DNA of 64,000 nucleotides from UBA2336 sp036787955 (GCA_036787955.1 DAIQOI010000002.1:62001-126000), one strand, 5' to 3'. Positions 42,713 through 52,691 are shown, counted from the stretch's first letter. Numbers and translations are program-made. The notes: a model not told the origin generated them from the sequence alone.

Positions 42713-43405
42713 ATGCGGTTACAACTTTTTGTATTCAGGTTTTTGAGTTTTTTAATCCTTTTTGTTTCAGGATGCGATGACCGCAATGCCGTTGCCCCTG
42801 AGAAAGATTACTTCCCGCTGCGGTCAGGACTTTATTGGGAGTATGATGTGGAAGAAATTATTTATACTCCATTCAATCCGCCCGCTTCGCTAAGCTACCA
42901 GTTGCGCATCATTGTTGCGGATTCAGTTGGCTCGTCAGAGGGTGGTTATATCTATGTCTGGCACTGCTTTAGGCGTACTTCCGATGCCGCAGCGTGGCAG
43001 TTCAGCGAAACCTGGTCGGCCCGCAAATACGCAGGTTATGCGCTTGTTGCCGAAGGAAATACCACGTACGCACGGCTGGCATTTCCAGTCTATGTAAACC
43101 GCACCTGGGATGGTAATCTCTTTAACAGCCTTGGGGCCGACAACTACAGGATTGCTGCAAAATCAGCAGGTATGGTTTCACCTCTTGGCCTTTCTTTTAA
43201 CGAGGTGGTCGAAGTTGAGCAGGAAAATGTGAGCAACAACCTTACCTACCGCGATGTGAGAAAAGAATGGTATAGCAACGGAATCGGATTGGTGCGCAAG
43301 GAGAGCGAAGTGTGGACCTACCGCTGCAGCGGGGGCACCTGCACCGGTGAAATAGAGAGCGGATATGCCCTTCGTATCAATTTAAAGGATTATGGGCGTG
43401 AATAG
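42713..43405 (+). CDS. putative lipoprotein
   Basis: A 230-residue protein. ATG 42713 begins a lipoprotein signal (MRLQLFVFRFLSFLILFVSG) with Cys next (GCDD); the frame is open seven codons upstream. The mature part is beta-rich (FPLRSGLYWEYDVEEIIYTP, WHCFRRTSDAAAWQFSETWS, RKEWYSNGIGLVRKESEVW). It has the look of Bacteroidota surface lipoproteins that precede proteases. It overlaps the S8 protease gene by 14 bases. The function is unknown. Confidence 0.75.
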   Translation: MRLQLFVFRFLSFLILFVSGCDDRNAVAPEKDYFPLRSGLYWEYDVEEIIYTPFNPPASLSYQLRIIVADSVGSSEGGYIYVWHCFRRTSDAAAWQFSETWSARKYAGYALVAEGNTTYARLAFPVYVNRTWDGNLFNSLGADNYRIAAKSAGMVSPLGLSFNEVVEVEQENVSNNLTYRDVRKEWYSNGIGLVRKESEVWTYRCSGGTCTGEIESGYALRINLKDYGRE

Positions 43406-44990
43406 GTGGCTCATCGCAACTTTTGTTTTGTTGGTGGGCCATTCCTATGGTCAGGACAACCGCTATGTAGTCTTCTTTCGGGATAAGGCTGGTACGCCTT
43501 ACAGCATCAGCAGCCCTTCCGCATTTCTTTCGGCCAGGGCACTGGAGCGCAGAAATAAAAATCAGGTTCCGGTAACACCGGAAGATTTACCCGTTACGCC
43601 ATCCTATGTTGACAACCTTCGGAATGCCGGGGCAGCTGTACTTTTTACTTCGCGCTGGTTTAACGCGGCCATCATCCAGTGCCCGGCTTCGCTGCTACCT
43701 GCGCTTCTTGCATTGCCCGGAGTAGATCGCATTGAGCAGGTAGCCCACGGTGTGCGGCCATCGGGAAGAGCCAGCTCAGCCGGTCGCGTTCAGGAAGTAA
43801 CCGATGCCCAGCTTGCCTTTCACCAACTCAACGAGATGCACCTGGATGATGTACGGGGCGAAGGTGTGTACATAGCCATTTTCGACAGCGGCTTCAGGGG
43901 GGCAGATACCCTCGCGGTCTTCCGGCATGTTTTTAATGAAGGGCGCCTTCCGCCCGGCTCTGTATTCAATCTGGTACACGGAGGAACAAATGTATTTGCC
44001 TATGACGACCATGGCACAGCTGTGTGGTCGGTTATTGCAGGAAAAAAAAACGGGTCCTATACCGGCGGGGCATACGAATCAACTTTTATGCTGGCCGTAA
44101 CTGAAGACATTTCCTCGGAGTACCGGATAGAAGAGTACAACTGGGCTGTGGCAGCCGAACGTGCCGACAGTGCAGGTGTGGATGTGATAAACACTTCGCT
44201 GGGATATAACACCTTCGATGATCCCGCGATGGATTATACCCCTTCGGCAATGGATGGAAACACAGCCGTTATATCGCGTGCTGCATTCATGGCAGCGCAG
44301 CGGGGAATAGTGGTGGTGGTGAGTGCCGGCAATGAAGGGTCGCGCTCCTGGCAGATTATTACGGCACCAGCCGATGCACGTGATATTTTGGCCGTGGGGA
44401 ACGTGAACAGCAGTGGCATAATAAATCCGACCAGTTCAACAGGACCTTCGGCCGATGGACGGATTAAGCCCGATGTGGCCGCCCTTGGAACGGGTGTGGC
44501 CGTTGTGCGCGGTAATGGCACCATTGGATTTATATCGGGAACCTCGCTTGCTGCACCCATTGCTACTTCGCTCGCAGCAGGGTTGATTCAAAAATTTCCC
44601 GGGGCAAAGGCTTCGGATATTGTACGTGCAATAAAAATGGGCGCTTCCCAATCAGGCACGCCTGATAACCTGATTGGTTATGGTATTATCAGTTATACAG
44701 GATCACGAAACCAGCTCCAAAGCATGTTGGCCGAGCCCCGCCTTCAGGTATATCCCAATCCGGTAACGAACGGAAGAATAAGCATCATCAGCACCAATCC
44801 GGCAGCCATCCCTGCTGCATCCTTTCAGGTATTGCTCAGTACAGGCCAGGTGATTTTTTCCGGAACATTGGAATTCACGCAACAAAACCCGGCTGCTTCA
44901 TTATCGTTCAACCAGCTCACTGCCGGCTTGTATTTTCTGCGCCTTGCCTGGCCGGCAGGCGCAACAGTTGTAAAAATAATGAACCCCTGA
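43392..44990 (+). CDS. secreted subtilisin-like (S8) protease with T9SS sorting domain
   Basis: A 532-residue secreted protease. A signal peptide (MGVNRWLIATFVLLVGHSYG) is followed by a propeptide-like region. The catalytic triad lies in IAIFDSGFRGAD (Asp), DDHGTAVWSVIAG (His) and ISGTSLAAPIATSLAAGL (Ser), and the oxyanion Asn in VVVSAGNEGS. The C-terminus from about residue 455 (LQVYPNPVTNGRISII) to KIMNP is a T9SS type A sorting domain. It is a nutrient protease or surface-protein processor; the target is unknown. It overlaps the upstream lipoprotein gene. Confidence 0.93.
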   Translation: MGVNRWLIATFVLLVGHSYGQDNRYVVFFRDKAGTPYSISSPSAFLSARALERRNKNQVPVTPEDLPVTPSYVDNLRNAGAAVLFTSRWFNAAIIQCPASLLPALLALPGVDRIEQVAHGVRPSGRASSAGRVQEVTDAQLAFHQLNEMHLDDVRGEGVYIAIFDSGFRGADTLAVFRHVFNEGRLPPGSVFNLVHGGTNVFAYDDHGTAVWSVIAGKKNGSYTGGAYESTFMLAVTEDISSEYRIEEYNWAVAAERADSAGVDVINTSLGYNTFDDPAMDYTPSAMDGNTAVISRAAFMAAQRGIVVVVSAGNEGSRSWQIITAPADARDILAVGNVNSSGIINPTSSTGPSADGRIKPDVAALGTGVAVVRGNGTIGFISGTSLAAPIATSLAAGLIQKFPGAKASDIVRAIKMGASQSGTPDNLIGYGIISYTGSRNQLQSMLAEPRLQVYPNPVTNGRISIISTNPAAIPAASFQVLLSTGQVIFSGTLEFTQQNPAASLSFNQLTAGLYFLRLAWPAGATVVKIMNP

Positions 44991-45044
44991 GACCAGTATT
45001 TTGCATTTGGCAACCCGATTACGGATTTTTGAGACTTCATTTTT

Positions 45045-45701
45045 ATGCGCGCACCCATTATTGCCCCATCTGTTCTTTCGGCCAACTTTGCCCGGCTCGG
45101 TGATGAAATACGCATGCTCAATGCCAGTGCAGCCGACTGGATTCACCTGGATATAATGGATGGCGTGTTTGTTCCAAACCTTTCATTCGGTTTGCCGGTA
45201 ACAGAAGCCATTAAACGTATTGCTGAGAAGCCGTTGGATGTTCACCTGATGATTGTCCAACCCGAACGTTATGTGGAGGCTTTCTTTAAAGCCGGCGCAT
45301 CGGTTATCACTGTTCATGCCGAAGCCTGCATCCACCTTCACCGGATTATTCAGCAAATCCGATCATTGGGCATAAAGGCAGGAGTAGCCATCAATCCGCA
45401 TACACCCGTGCGTATCCTGGAAAATGTGGTTGCCGAAATTGACCTGGTTTGCCTGATGTCGGTTAACCCGGGTTTTGGCGGGCAACGGTTTATTGAAAAT
45501 ACGTACCGGAAAATATCCGAACTGAAATCATTAATCATTGAGTCGGAATCGCGCGCACTGATCGAAATTGATGGGGGTGTAAACCTGAGCAATGCCAGCA
45601 AGCTGGTGGAAACAGGAGCCGATGTACTGGTGGCCGGTAATTTTGTGTTTTCTTCCGAAAACCCGGCAGCGGTTATACGCCAGTTAAAAGAACTCAGTTA
45701 A
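45045..45701 (+). CDS. rpe: ribulose-phosphate 3-epimerase
   Basis: This TIM-barrel enzyme interconverts ribulose 5-phosphate and xylulose 5-phosphate in the pentose phosphate pathway. The 218-residue product begins IIAPSVLSANFARLGDEI, has the metal/catalytic WIHLDIMDGVFVPNLSFG and LDVHLMIVQPERYV, then LVCLMSVNPGFGGQRFIE and EIDGGVNLSNA with the second Asp. All expected motifs are intact. It is a sole gene between the S8 protease and the LpoB-like gene. Confidence 0.96.
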   Translation: MRAPIIAPSVLSANFARLGDEIRMLNASAADWIHLDIMDGVFVPNLSFGLPVTEAIKRIAEKPLDVHLMIVQPERYVEAFFKAGASVITVHAEACIHLHRIIQQIRSLGIKAGVAINPHTPVRILENVVAEIDLVCLMSVNPGFGGQRFIENTYRKISELKSLIIESESRALIEIDGGVNLSNASKLVETGADVLVAGNFVFSSENPAAVIRQLKELS

Positions 45702-45765
45702 TACGCGGTTCAGCCGGGAAACAGGCAGGATTTTTGTTTTATATTCACCCAAAACATATCCAGTT

Positions 45766-46338
45766 ATGAGGTCGTTGATTGGCTTTACTCTTTTACTGAT
45801 GATGACGTCATGTTCCCGGTCGGTTACGCGGCTTGATCCGGCAACCAGCATTGACCTGAGCGGTAGGTGGAACGACACCGACTCCCGCCAGGTAGCCGAC
45901 CAGATGATACACGACTTATTCAAATCAGACGGATTTACACAATACGCCAGAACATTGGGACGCAAACCGGTTATTATTGTGGGATTTATCCGGAACAAAA
46001 CCAGTGAACATATTGATGCCGGCAATTTCATTCGTAAAATAGAAGTAGTTATCCATAATTCGGGGCTTGCTGATTTGGTCGAAAACGAGGAATTCCGCGA
46101 CCGGCTTCGCAAGGAAAGGGCAGAGCAGCAGGACTTTGCCGACCCCGCCACCGCCGCACGGTGGGGGAAGGAACTGGGTGCAGACGTCATGTTGTTTGGA
46201 GAAATGAATTCCGAGACCGATGTGTTCAACAAAAGAAAAGTAACCAACTACATCACCACCCTTTACCTTACTGATATTGAAACCAACAGGCGCATCTGGT
46301 ATGGCCAACATGAAATAAAAAAATACATCAAAAACTAA
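45766..46338 (+). CDS. LpoB-like lipoprotein (penicillin-binding protein activator family)
   Basis: A 190-residue lipoprotein (signal MRSLIGFTLLLMMTSC, Cys residue 16). The domain RLDPATSIDLSGRWNDTDSR, VADQMIHDLFKSDGF, KPVIIVGFIRNKTSEHI and GADVMLFGEMNSETD fits the LpoB/YcfM family. In enterobacteria LpoB stimulates the peptidoglycan synthase PBP1b from the outer membrane. Whether the activity is the same in this phylum is not shown. It is followed, 9 bases on, by a COG3014-type lipoprotein gene. Confidence 0.85.
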   Translation: MRSLIGFTLLLMMTSCSRSVTRLDPATSIDLSGRWNDTDSRQVADQMIHDLFKSDGFTQYARTLGRKPVIIVGFIRNKTSEHIDAGNFIRKIEVVIHNSGLADLVENEEFRDRLRKERAEQQDFADPATAARWGKELGADVMLFGEMNSETDVFNKRKVTNYITTLYLTDIETNRRIWYGQHEIKKYIKN

Positions 46339-46347
46339 GGTCTGCGC

Positions 46348-47724
46348 ATGTCGGGAAACACGGCCATATTAACAGGCCTGCTGTTCGTTACGGCATGTGC
46401 TACCTTTTACGAAGCCAATATCCATTATAACCGGCAGGTTGAGCAGGGTAACCTGCAGCAGGCGCTGGAAGAGTTGCACCGCAACACAAAACTTCACAAA
46501 CCGCAGGTAAGGTTCCTTTATTATGTGAATGCCGGCCTCATGCACTCCATGCTGGGCCAATATGAAGAAAGCAATGCCTGGTTCGAAAAGGCTTTTCTCT
46601 TTGGCGAAGATTACCGCGTCAACCTGGCACGCGAAGCGGCATCTTACCTCACTAATCCCCTCGTAACGATATACCGGGGCGAAGACCATGAACACCTGAT
46701 GGTTTTATACTACAAAGCCCTGAATTTTGCCAAAATGGGCCGTTTTGAAGAGGCCCTTGTAGAATGCAGGCGCCTGAACATCCGGCTTCAGCAACTGTCC
46801 GATCGCTACTCCTCAGAAAACCGTTACCGCGAAGATGCCTTTATCCATAACCTGATGGGCATTTTGTACCAGGCTTCCGGTGACTGGAACAATGCCTTTA
46901 TTGCTTACCGAAATTCCTACAACATTTACCGGAGTTTTTACACAGAACGGTTCGGATTGCAACCCCCGGAGCAGCTAAAACGCGACCTGCTGCGATCGGC
47001 CAGGGTAGTAGGATTTACTGAGGAGTACGAGTGGTACAAGGATCTGTTTGGCATGGAAGATGAGATCGGAAACCCCGAGGCAGAACTGGTGTTGTTGTGG
47101 CATAACGGACTGGCTCCGGTTAAGGATGAATGGAGCATCAACTTTATGATTTATCGCGGTGAGGGAAATACGGTATGGATAAGCAACCCGGACCTGGGAC
47201 TAAACTACTCCTTTCAGGTAAGCGAAGATGACAGCAAAACGTTAAACCACCTGGAATTTTTCAGAGTGGCATTTCCGAGATATGCAGAACGTCCGCCTCT
47301 TTACCACCGGGCAGTGATACAGGCAGGTGATAAATTGTACCAGCTCGAACCAGCAGAAGATATCAATCAGATTGCAAAGTTATGTTTGCAGGAGCGCATG
47401 GCGCTGGAATTCAGCAAAACGTTGCTGCGCGTGGCCCTGAAAAAAGCCACTGAGTATAGCGTACGAAAAGAAAACCGTGCGATGGGGAGTGTTATTAGTG
47501 CCATCAACGCCATGACAGAAGCGGCCGACACCCGCAACTGGCAAACCCTGCCACACACCATTTATTATACACGGGTGCCGTTAAAGGCCGGCAGGCAAAC
47601 GCTTACTATTGCATTCGAAGGAAAGGAAGGAACCAGGACGGAAGAATTTACCTACCAGCCTGCAAGGGGGCAGACACTATTTCATACCTACACATCGTTG
47701 GAGAGTCGGCCGGCTTTCCGGTAG
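46348..47724 (+). CDS. COG3014-type TPR lipoprotein
   Basis: A 458-residue lipoprotein (signal ending LLFVTACA, Cys at residue 17). N-terminal helical repeats (NLQQALEELHRNTKLHKPQV, SMLGQYEESNAWFEKAFLFG, FAKMGRFEEALVECRRLNI and NLMGILYQASGDWNNAFIAY) are TPR-like. The C-terminal half is beta-rich (MIYRGEGNTVWISNP). The layout is that of COG3014 proteins, which in some proteobacteria also lie next to lpoB. That neighbourhood supports an envelope or peptidoglycan role, by inference. The start is 9 bases after the LpoB-like stop. Confidence 0.82.
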   Translation: MSGNTAILTGLLFVTACATFYEANIHYNRQVEQGNLQQALEELHRNTKLHKPQVRFLYYVNAGLMHSMLGQYEESNAWFEKAFLFGEDYRVNLAREAASYLTNPLVTIYRGEDHEHLMVLYYKALNFAKMGRFEEALVECRRLNIRLQQLSDRYSSENRYREDAFIHNLMGILYQASGDWNNAFIAYRNSYNIYRSFYTERFGLQPPEQLKRDLLRSARVVGFTEEYEWYKDLFGMEDEIGNPEAELVLLWHNGLAPVKDEWSINFMIYRGEGNTVWISNPDLGLNYSFQVSEDDSKTLNHLEFFRVAFPRYAERPPLYHRAVIQAGDKLYQLEPAEDINQIAKLCLQERMALEFSKTLLRVALKKATEYSVRKENRAMGSVISAINAMTEAADTRNWQTLPHTIYYTRVPLKAGRQTLTIAFEGKEGTRTEEFTYQPARGQTLFHTYTSLESRPAFR

Positions 47725-47763
47725 CTTTAAGTTTTGTATTTTTATGCTTTACCTGAGTAAAGA

Positions 47764-48821
47764 ATGCGCGATTTTTTAAACCAAACCCTGCTCTGAAACC
47801 TATTCGCATCATATTTCACTTGCTTTGGTTAGGGTCGGCCGTGCCGGTGCTGGCCCAGAAAGATGGCAAAGATGTGTCCATCCCCCTGGACCATTTTTAT
47901 GTGGAAAGGCAAGGCCCGGGTATTTTCAGAAAAGTGTTGAGCAAGTTCACTTTCGGATTAAGTACAGGCTATGGAAGCACAGCCTTTCGCCATACGTTTG
48001 ACGGTTGGGTACTTTATCAGCCTGCCAGCGGGGCGCCAGTGATATACAATCCGGGCAATCCGGCTCAAGGATATACCAACTGGTTCAACCGTATAACCTC
48101 ATCACCCCTCACCATCAATCCGGGCGATTTTCAGGTTAATTCCGATAATGCCGAAGTAGGTTTTCGCAGTAAATCATTCCACATTCCCCTGCGTGCTACG
48201 GTGCATGTGGAATTTTCCGGCCGATACCGGGTCGGAGGAGGTTACGCAGTTGAGTACACCCGGGTGGGCGACTTTGTGCCCATAAGCTATCCGAACGATA
48301 TTCGCTCGTTTGTCCCCGATGTTTCCGGCTTTATGCTTAAAAAATATTTTGTTCTGGCCGGTGCTTCATTTTACCGGTATGACAACTACCTGTTTTCTGC
48401 AGAGCTGAACATAGGCGGTTTTTCAATGGGTAAACAGTTTGATAAGGCAGTTATGGATAAGGGACTGCTGGTCAACCTGGGTTTACCGGTGGAACGGGAG
48501 CTGTCAGAATACTTCCGCGTGTTTATCAGGCCTTCTTTCGAAATCAGAAATTTTAATATGGATATACCGGAAGAGAGCCGGTCTATTCGCCACCGGTTCA
48601 ACGCCTTTTATCTGCATATAGGCGCCACCTACCGTATTCCGGAACTGCGCCGGTGCTTCGACCCTAAGTGCCGTGCGCAGGTAAACCATGCACATGGCAA
48701 CCGCGAATACCGCAGCCGCGTGCATCCGATATGGAAAAAGCAGAATCCGCATTATGGCGAAAATTATCCAACCCTGATAAAATACAAGGGTAAAAACAAA
48801 CGGAAGCTCAACCCTTATTAG
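47764..48821 (+). CDS. outer membrane protein, N-terminus in two frames (T-TTT-TTA)
   Basis: The body, open from TTG 47820, encodes an export-type beta protein (GLSTGYGSTAFRHTFDGWVL, VEFSGRYRVGGGYAVEYTRV and LHIGATYRIPELRRC) with a Lys-rich tail. No ATG lies in that frame upstream. The ATG at 47764 reads MRDFLNQTLL then stops. A -1 shift at GAT-TTT-TTA joins it to KPNPALKPIRIIFHLLWLGS and AVPVLAQ, a proper signal peptide ending at a likely cleavage site. The gene therefore starts at 47764 with a frame shift, or has a one-base change in the T6 run. The function is unknown. I give the span from 47764. Confidence 0.65.
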
Positions 48822-48927
48822 GTGGTTTTTTATTCGAAAAGAGCCTGAAAAACGCATTTTTTGCCTATCTTGCACCGTTTTAAACAATCTTTAAGCAGCA
48901 TTAAAACCCATATAAAACCCATAGTTC

Positions 48928-51411
48928 GTGGCTGAGGATACAGGAAGCCAGGCACCAGGCCGGCAAAGCATCATCCCGATCAACATCGAAGAAGAAATGC
49001 GGGGCGCCTACATCGATTACTCGATGTCGGTTATTGTTTCCCGCGCCCTGCCCGATGTACGTGACGGCCTGAAACCCGTGCACCGAAGGGTACTATACGG
49101 CATGCTGGAACTGGGCGTGAATTACAACAAGCCCTATAAAAAGTCGGCCCGTATCGTAGGGGAGGTGCTTGGTAAGTACCACCCCCACGGCGATGCTTCG
49201 GTGTATGACACCATGGTGCGCATGGCACAGGACTGGAACATGCGCTACCCGTTGGTAGATGGACAAGGGAATTTCGGTTCCATAGATGGAGATTCACCGG
49301 CTGCCATGCGTTACACCGAAGCCCGCCTGCGCCGCATAGCAGAAGAAATGCTCGCCGATATCAACAAGGATACGGTTGACTTTCAGCCTAACTTTGATGA
49401 CTCGCTGAAAGAGCCGGTGGTACTTCCCGGCAAACTGCCAAACCTGCTGGTAAATGGTTCTTCCGGCATCGCTGTGGGCATGGCTACCAACATGGCACCG
49501 CATAACCTGGGCGAAGTTGTAGATGGTATCTGCGCCTACATCGATAACCCCGACATCACCGTTGACGACCTGATGAAATACATCACCGCACCGGACTTTC
49601 CAACCGGGGGCATTATCTATGGCACAAGTGGTGTACGCGAGGCCTACACCACAGGCCGCGGTAAAGTAACCGTGCGCGCAAGAGCGGAAATTGTTGCTAC
49701 CGGCAAAGACCGCGAGCAGATAATCGTTACCGAAATTCCCTATCAGGTTAACAAGGCGCAGATGATTGAAAAAACGGCTGCGCTTATCAACGAAAAGAAA
49801 ATCGAAGGTATATCCGATCTGCGTGATGAGTCGGATAGGGAGGGATTCAGGATTGTATATGATTTGAAAAAGGATGCGATTGCTTCGGTGGTTTTGAATA
49901 ACCTGTTCAAATACACCCAGTTGCAATCAACCTTTAACATCAACAACGTAGCTCTCGTAAAAGGTCGCCCCCTAACACTCAACCTCAAGGACCTCATCCG
50001 GCATTTTGTTGATCACCGCCATGAAGTGGTGGTACGCCGGACAAAATTCGAACTGAATGAAGCTGAGAAACGGGCCCATATTCTGGAGGGTTACTTGATA
50101 GCGCTGGATAACCTGGATGAGGTTATTGCACTGATACGCAACTCAAAAGATCCGGAAACGGCCAAAACCGGCCTGATGGATCGCTTCGGGCTTTCGGAAA
50201 TACAGGCCAAAGCTATACTGGATATGCGCCTCCAACGGTTAACTGGCCTGGAGCGTGAAAAGATTCAACAGGAATACAAAGAAGTAAAAGAACTCATTGC
50301 CAGGCTCACCGAAATCCTTGGTAACGAAAAGCTTCGGATGCAGATCATTAAAGATGAACTGAATGAACTGAAAGAACGGTATGGCGATAGGCGCAGAACA
50401 GAAATTGTCCAGACCGAAGAAGATATCACGCTGGAAGATATTATACCCAATGAGGACATGGTGATAACCATTTCCAATCAGGGGTACATCAAGCGCACGT
50501 CACTTTCAGAGTACCGCACGCAGGGCAGGGGTGGGGTAGGTTCGCGCGGGGCGGCCACCAAGGAAGATGACTTTACGGAGCACCTGTTCATTGCACAGGC
50601 CCACAATTACCTGCTGATTTTTACAGAGCAGGGCAAGGTGCACTGGAAAAAAGCCTACGAAATACCCGAAGGCACAAAAGCCTCGAAAGGACGGGCCATA
50701 CAGAACCTTATACAGATAGAACCCGGAGATGCCGTAAAAGCCATTATCAATGTGCAGAACCTGGATGATGAACAGTATTTGTCCAACAATTTTGTTATCC
50801 TGTGCACCGAGAAGGGTACTATAAAAAAGACCGCGCTGGAAGCTTACTCAAGACCCCGCCAGGGGGGCATACAGGCAATTACCGTAAAAGATGGCGATCG
50901 GTTGATAAATGCTTCGCTCACCAATGGCGATAATGAAATTGTGATAGCCAAGTCCGAAGGCAAGGCAGTACGTTTCCACGAACGCGATGTCAGGCCCATG
51001 GGCCGGACAGCTGCCGGAGTAAGGGGTGTAACTTTAGATTCTGCAACCGATCGCGTAATAGGCATGGTATGTATTACGCGCCCTGATGTAAATTTGCTGG
51101 TCGTTTCCGAAAAAGGATACGGCAAGCGCTCGGCCCTTGAGGATTACCGGATAACCAAAAGGGGCGGCAAAGGTGTTAAAACCATCAACATCACTGAAAA
51201 AACTGGCAAGCTTGTTGCCATAAAAGAAGTAAGTGATGAAGATGAATTGATGATTATTAACCGCTCGGGCATAACCATTCGGATAAAGGTAAGCGAGCTT
51301 CGCGTGATGGGCCGTGCCACGCAGGGAGTACGGTTAATTAAACTGAACGAAGATGACCGGATTTCATCGGTGGAAAAAATCCAACGAATGGAGTCCCTAA
51401 ACAACGATTAG
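48928..51411 (+). CDS. gyrA: DNA gyrase subunit A
   Basis: Gyrase A cuts and rejoins DNA to introduce negative supercoils with GyrB. The 827-residue product starts at GTG 48928; the initial residues lead to INIEEEMRGAYIDYSMSVIV as in family members. The catalytic Tyr is residue 129 (AAMRYTEARL). In the quinolone-binding stretch HPHGDASVYD (residues 85-94), Ala90 stands where E. coli has Ser83, while Asp94 is kept. The C-terminal pinwheel has GYIKRTSLSEYRTQGRGG and further blades ending at RISSVEKIQRM. A TATCTTGC upstream may be its promoter. Confidence 0.97.
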   Translation: MAEDTGSQAPGRQSIIPINIEEEMRGAYIDYSMSVIVSRALPDVRDGLKPVHRRVLYGMLELGVNYNKPYKKSARIVGEVLGKYHPHGDASVYDTMVRMAQDWNMRYPLVDGQGNFGSIDGDSPAAMRYTEARLRRIAEEMLADINKDTVDFQPNFDDSLKEPVVLPGKLPNLLVNGSSGIAVGMATNMAPHNLGEVVDGICAYIDNPDITVDDLMKYITAPDFPTGGIIYGTSGVREAYTTGRGKVTVRARAEIVATGKDREQIIVTEIPYQVNKAQMIEKTAALINEKKIEGISDLRDESDREGFRIVYDLKKDAIASVVLNNLFKYTQLQSTFNINNVALVKGRPLTLNLKDLIRHFVDHRHEVVVRRTKFELNEAEKRAHILEGYLIALDNLDEVIALIRNSKDPETAKTGLMDRFGLSEIQAKAILDMRLQRLTGLEREKIQQEYKEVKELIARLTEILGNEKLRMQIIKDELNELKERYGDRRRTEIVQTEEDITLEDIIPNEDMVITISNQGYIKRTSLSEYRTQGRGGVGSRGAATKEDDFTEHLFIAQAHNYLLIFTEQGKVHWKKAYEIPEGTKASKGRAIQNLIQIEPGDAVKAIINVQNLDDEQYLSNNFVILCTEKGTIKKTALEAYSRPRQGGIQAITVKDGDRLINASLTNGDNEIVIAKSEGKAVRFHERDVRPMGRTAAGVRGVTLDSATDRVIGMVCITRPDVNLLVVSEKGYGKRSALEDYRITKRGGKGVKTINITEKTGKLVAIKEVSDEDELMIINRSGITIRIKVSELRVMGRATQGVRLIKLNEDDRISSVEKIQRMESLNND

Positions 51412-51432
51412 AACCAATTTTAAACTTTAACC

Positions 51433-52614
51433 ATGAAACGATTATTCACCATTCTGTTTGCCATTTCATTGTTCGGGGCTATGGGTCAGAAACCCGTTAA
51501 ACCGAATATCAACAAAGCCCTGAATTCCTGGAATTCCGGAAAAATAAAGGAAGCCAAAGAAATTATTGATGTGAGCATGGCCGATCCAAAATTTTCGCTC
51601 GATCCGAAAACTTGGTTCTATGCCGGGCTAATCTATGCTTCCATTGACACTTCCTCGAATCCGGCTATTCATAACCTGGACCCGAATGCTTTCCAGAAAG
51701 CCCGTGATGCTTTTAAAAAAGCCGATGAATTGAAATCAGGCAAAAGTGAGCTGTTCTACACCAGCCAGTCTGGTTTTCCTGTTCCTAAACCTATGGCCCT
51801 GGACCAGCTGGCCGGCTATTACCTGAACAAGGGTGCGATGGCCTATCAGGATGACGACTTTAAGACGGCCATCCAAAATTTCGAAAAGAGCCAGCAACTA
51901 AAACCAGACGACACCACAGCTTTCTTCTATGCCGGTGTAGCCGCCAATGCCGATGAAAACTACGAGCAGGCCAGATCGTTTATGGAAACCTACCTGAAGA
52001 ATGGAGGTAAGATGGTTGAAGCTTACTATGTAATTATAAATGCCTATGCGGTAAACAACCAGAAGGATAAGGCCATTGAAATAGCACGCCAGGCCAAGGC
52101 AAAGTATCCAAGCAACATGGAAATACCCAAGCTCGAAATACAATACTTGCTTGAACTGAACCGTATTAACGAAGCAAAAGCAGGGTTGGAAGAAGCAATT
52201 AAGTCCGAACCAAACAATTTCATATTGCATTATTACCTGGCCTATACCCATTTCCAATCCAAGGACTATGAAAATGCGAAAGCCAGTGCCCAACGGGCCC
52301 TTCAAATTGATCCCAAATCGTTCGATGCGCAGGTGCTGCTGGCCAAGTGCTACTATGTAGAGGCAGAAAAAATCAAAAAAGAGATGGCCGCCCTGGGCAT
52401 CAGCGAAGCAGATAAGAAAAAGCGATTTGAACTGGATAAAGTTTATGTTGATAAACTGAAAGCCGCCTTGCCTCACTGGGAAAAAGCAGAACAGCTCAAC
52501 CCTTCCGATACGGAAGTACTCGATGCCCTGTATCTGATCTATGGAGACCTCGATATGCAGGCACAGGTAAAGCGCATTGAAAAACGTTACAAGGAACTAG
52601 GCCTGGATAATTAA
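51433..52614 (+). CDS. exported TPR-repeat protein
   Basis: A 393-residue protein with a signal peptide (MKRLFTILFAISLFGAMGQK). Helical TPR units follow, e.g. GAMAYQDDDFKTAIQNFEKS, AFFYAGVAANADENYEQARS, HYYLAYTHFQSKDYENAKAS and AQVLLAKCYYVEAEKIKKEM. The helical end is KAALPHWEKAEQLNPSD. It is probably a periplasmic scaffold with unknown partners. It starts 22 bases after gyrA and ends at a strong hairpin terminator. Confidence 0.85.
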   Translation: MKRLFTILFAISLFGAMGQKPVKPNINKALNSWNSGKIKEAKEIIDVSMADPKFSLDPKTWFYAGLIYASIDTSSNPAIHNLDPNAFQKARDAFKKADELKSGKSELFYTSQSGFPVPKPMALDQLAGYYLNKGAMAYQDDDFKTAIQNFEKSQQLKPDDTTAFFYAGVAANADENYEQARSFMETYLKNGGKMVEAYYVIINAYAVNNQKDKAIEIARQAKAKYPSNMEIPKLEIQYLLELNRINEAKAGLEEAIKSEPNNFILHYYLAYTHFQSKDYENAKASAQRALQIDPKSFDAQVLLAKCYYVEAEKIKKEMAALGISEADKKKRFELDKVYVDKLKAALPHWEKAEQLNPSDTEVLDALYLIYGDLDMQAQVKRIEKRYKELGLDN

Positions 52615-52639
52615 ACCACTCAAACAACCGCATAACCTT

Positions 52640-52677
52640 AAAGCCGGAAGCCCTGTTGCTTCCGGCTTTTTGTTTTT
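52640..52677 (+). terminator. intrinsic terminator after the TPR gene
   Basis: The stem AAAGCCGGAAGC/GCTTCCGGCTTT has a six-base loop and is followed by a T-rich run. Confidence 0.9.
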
Positions 52678-52691
52678 ATCTTTTCGCAGGT

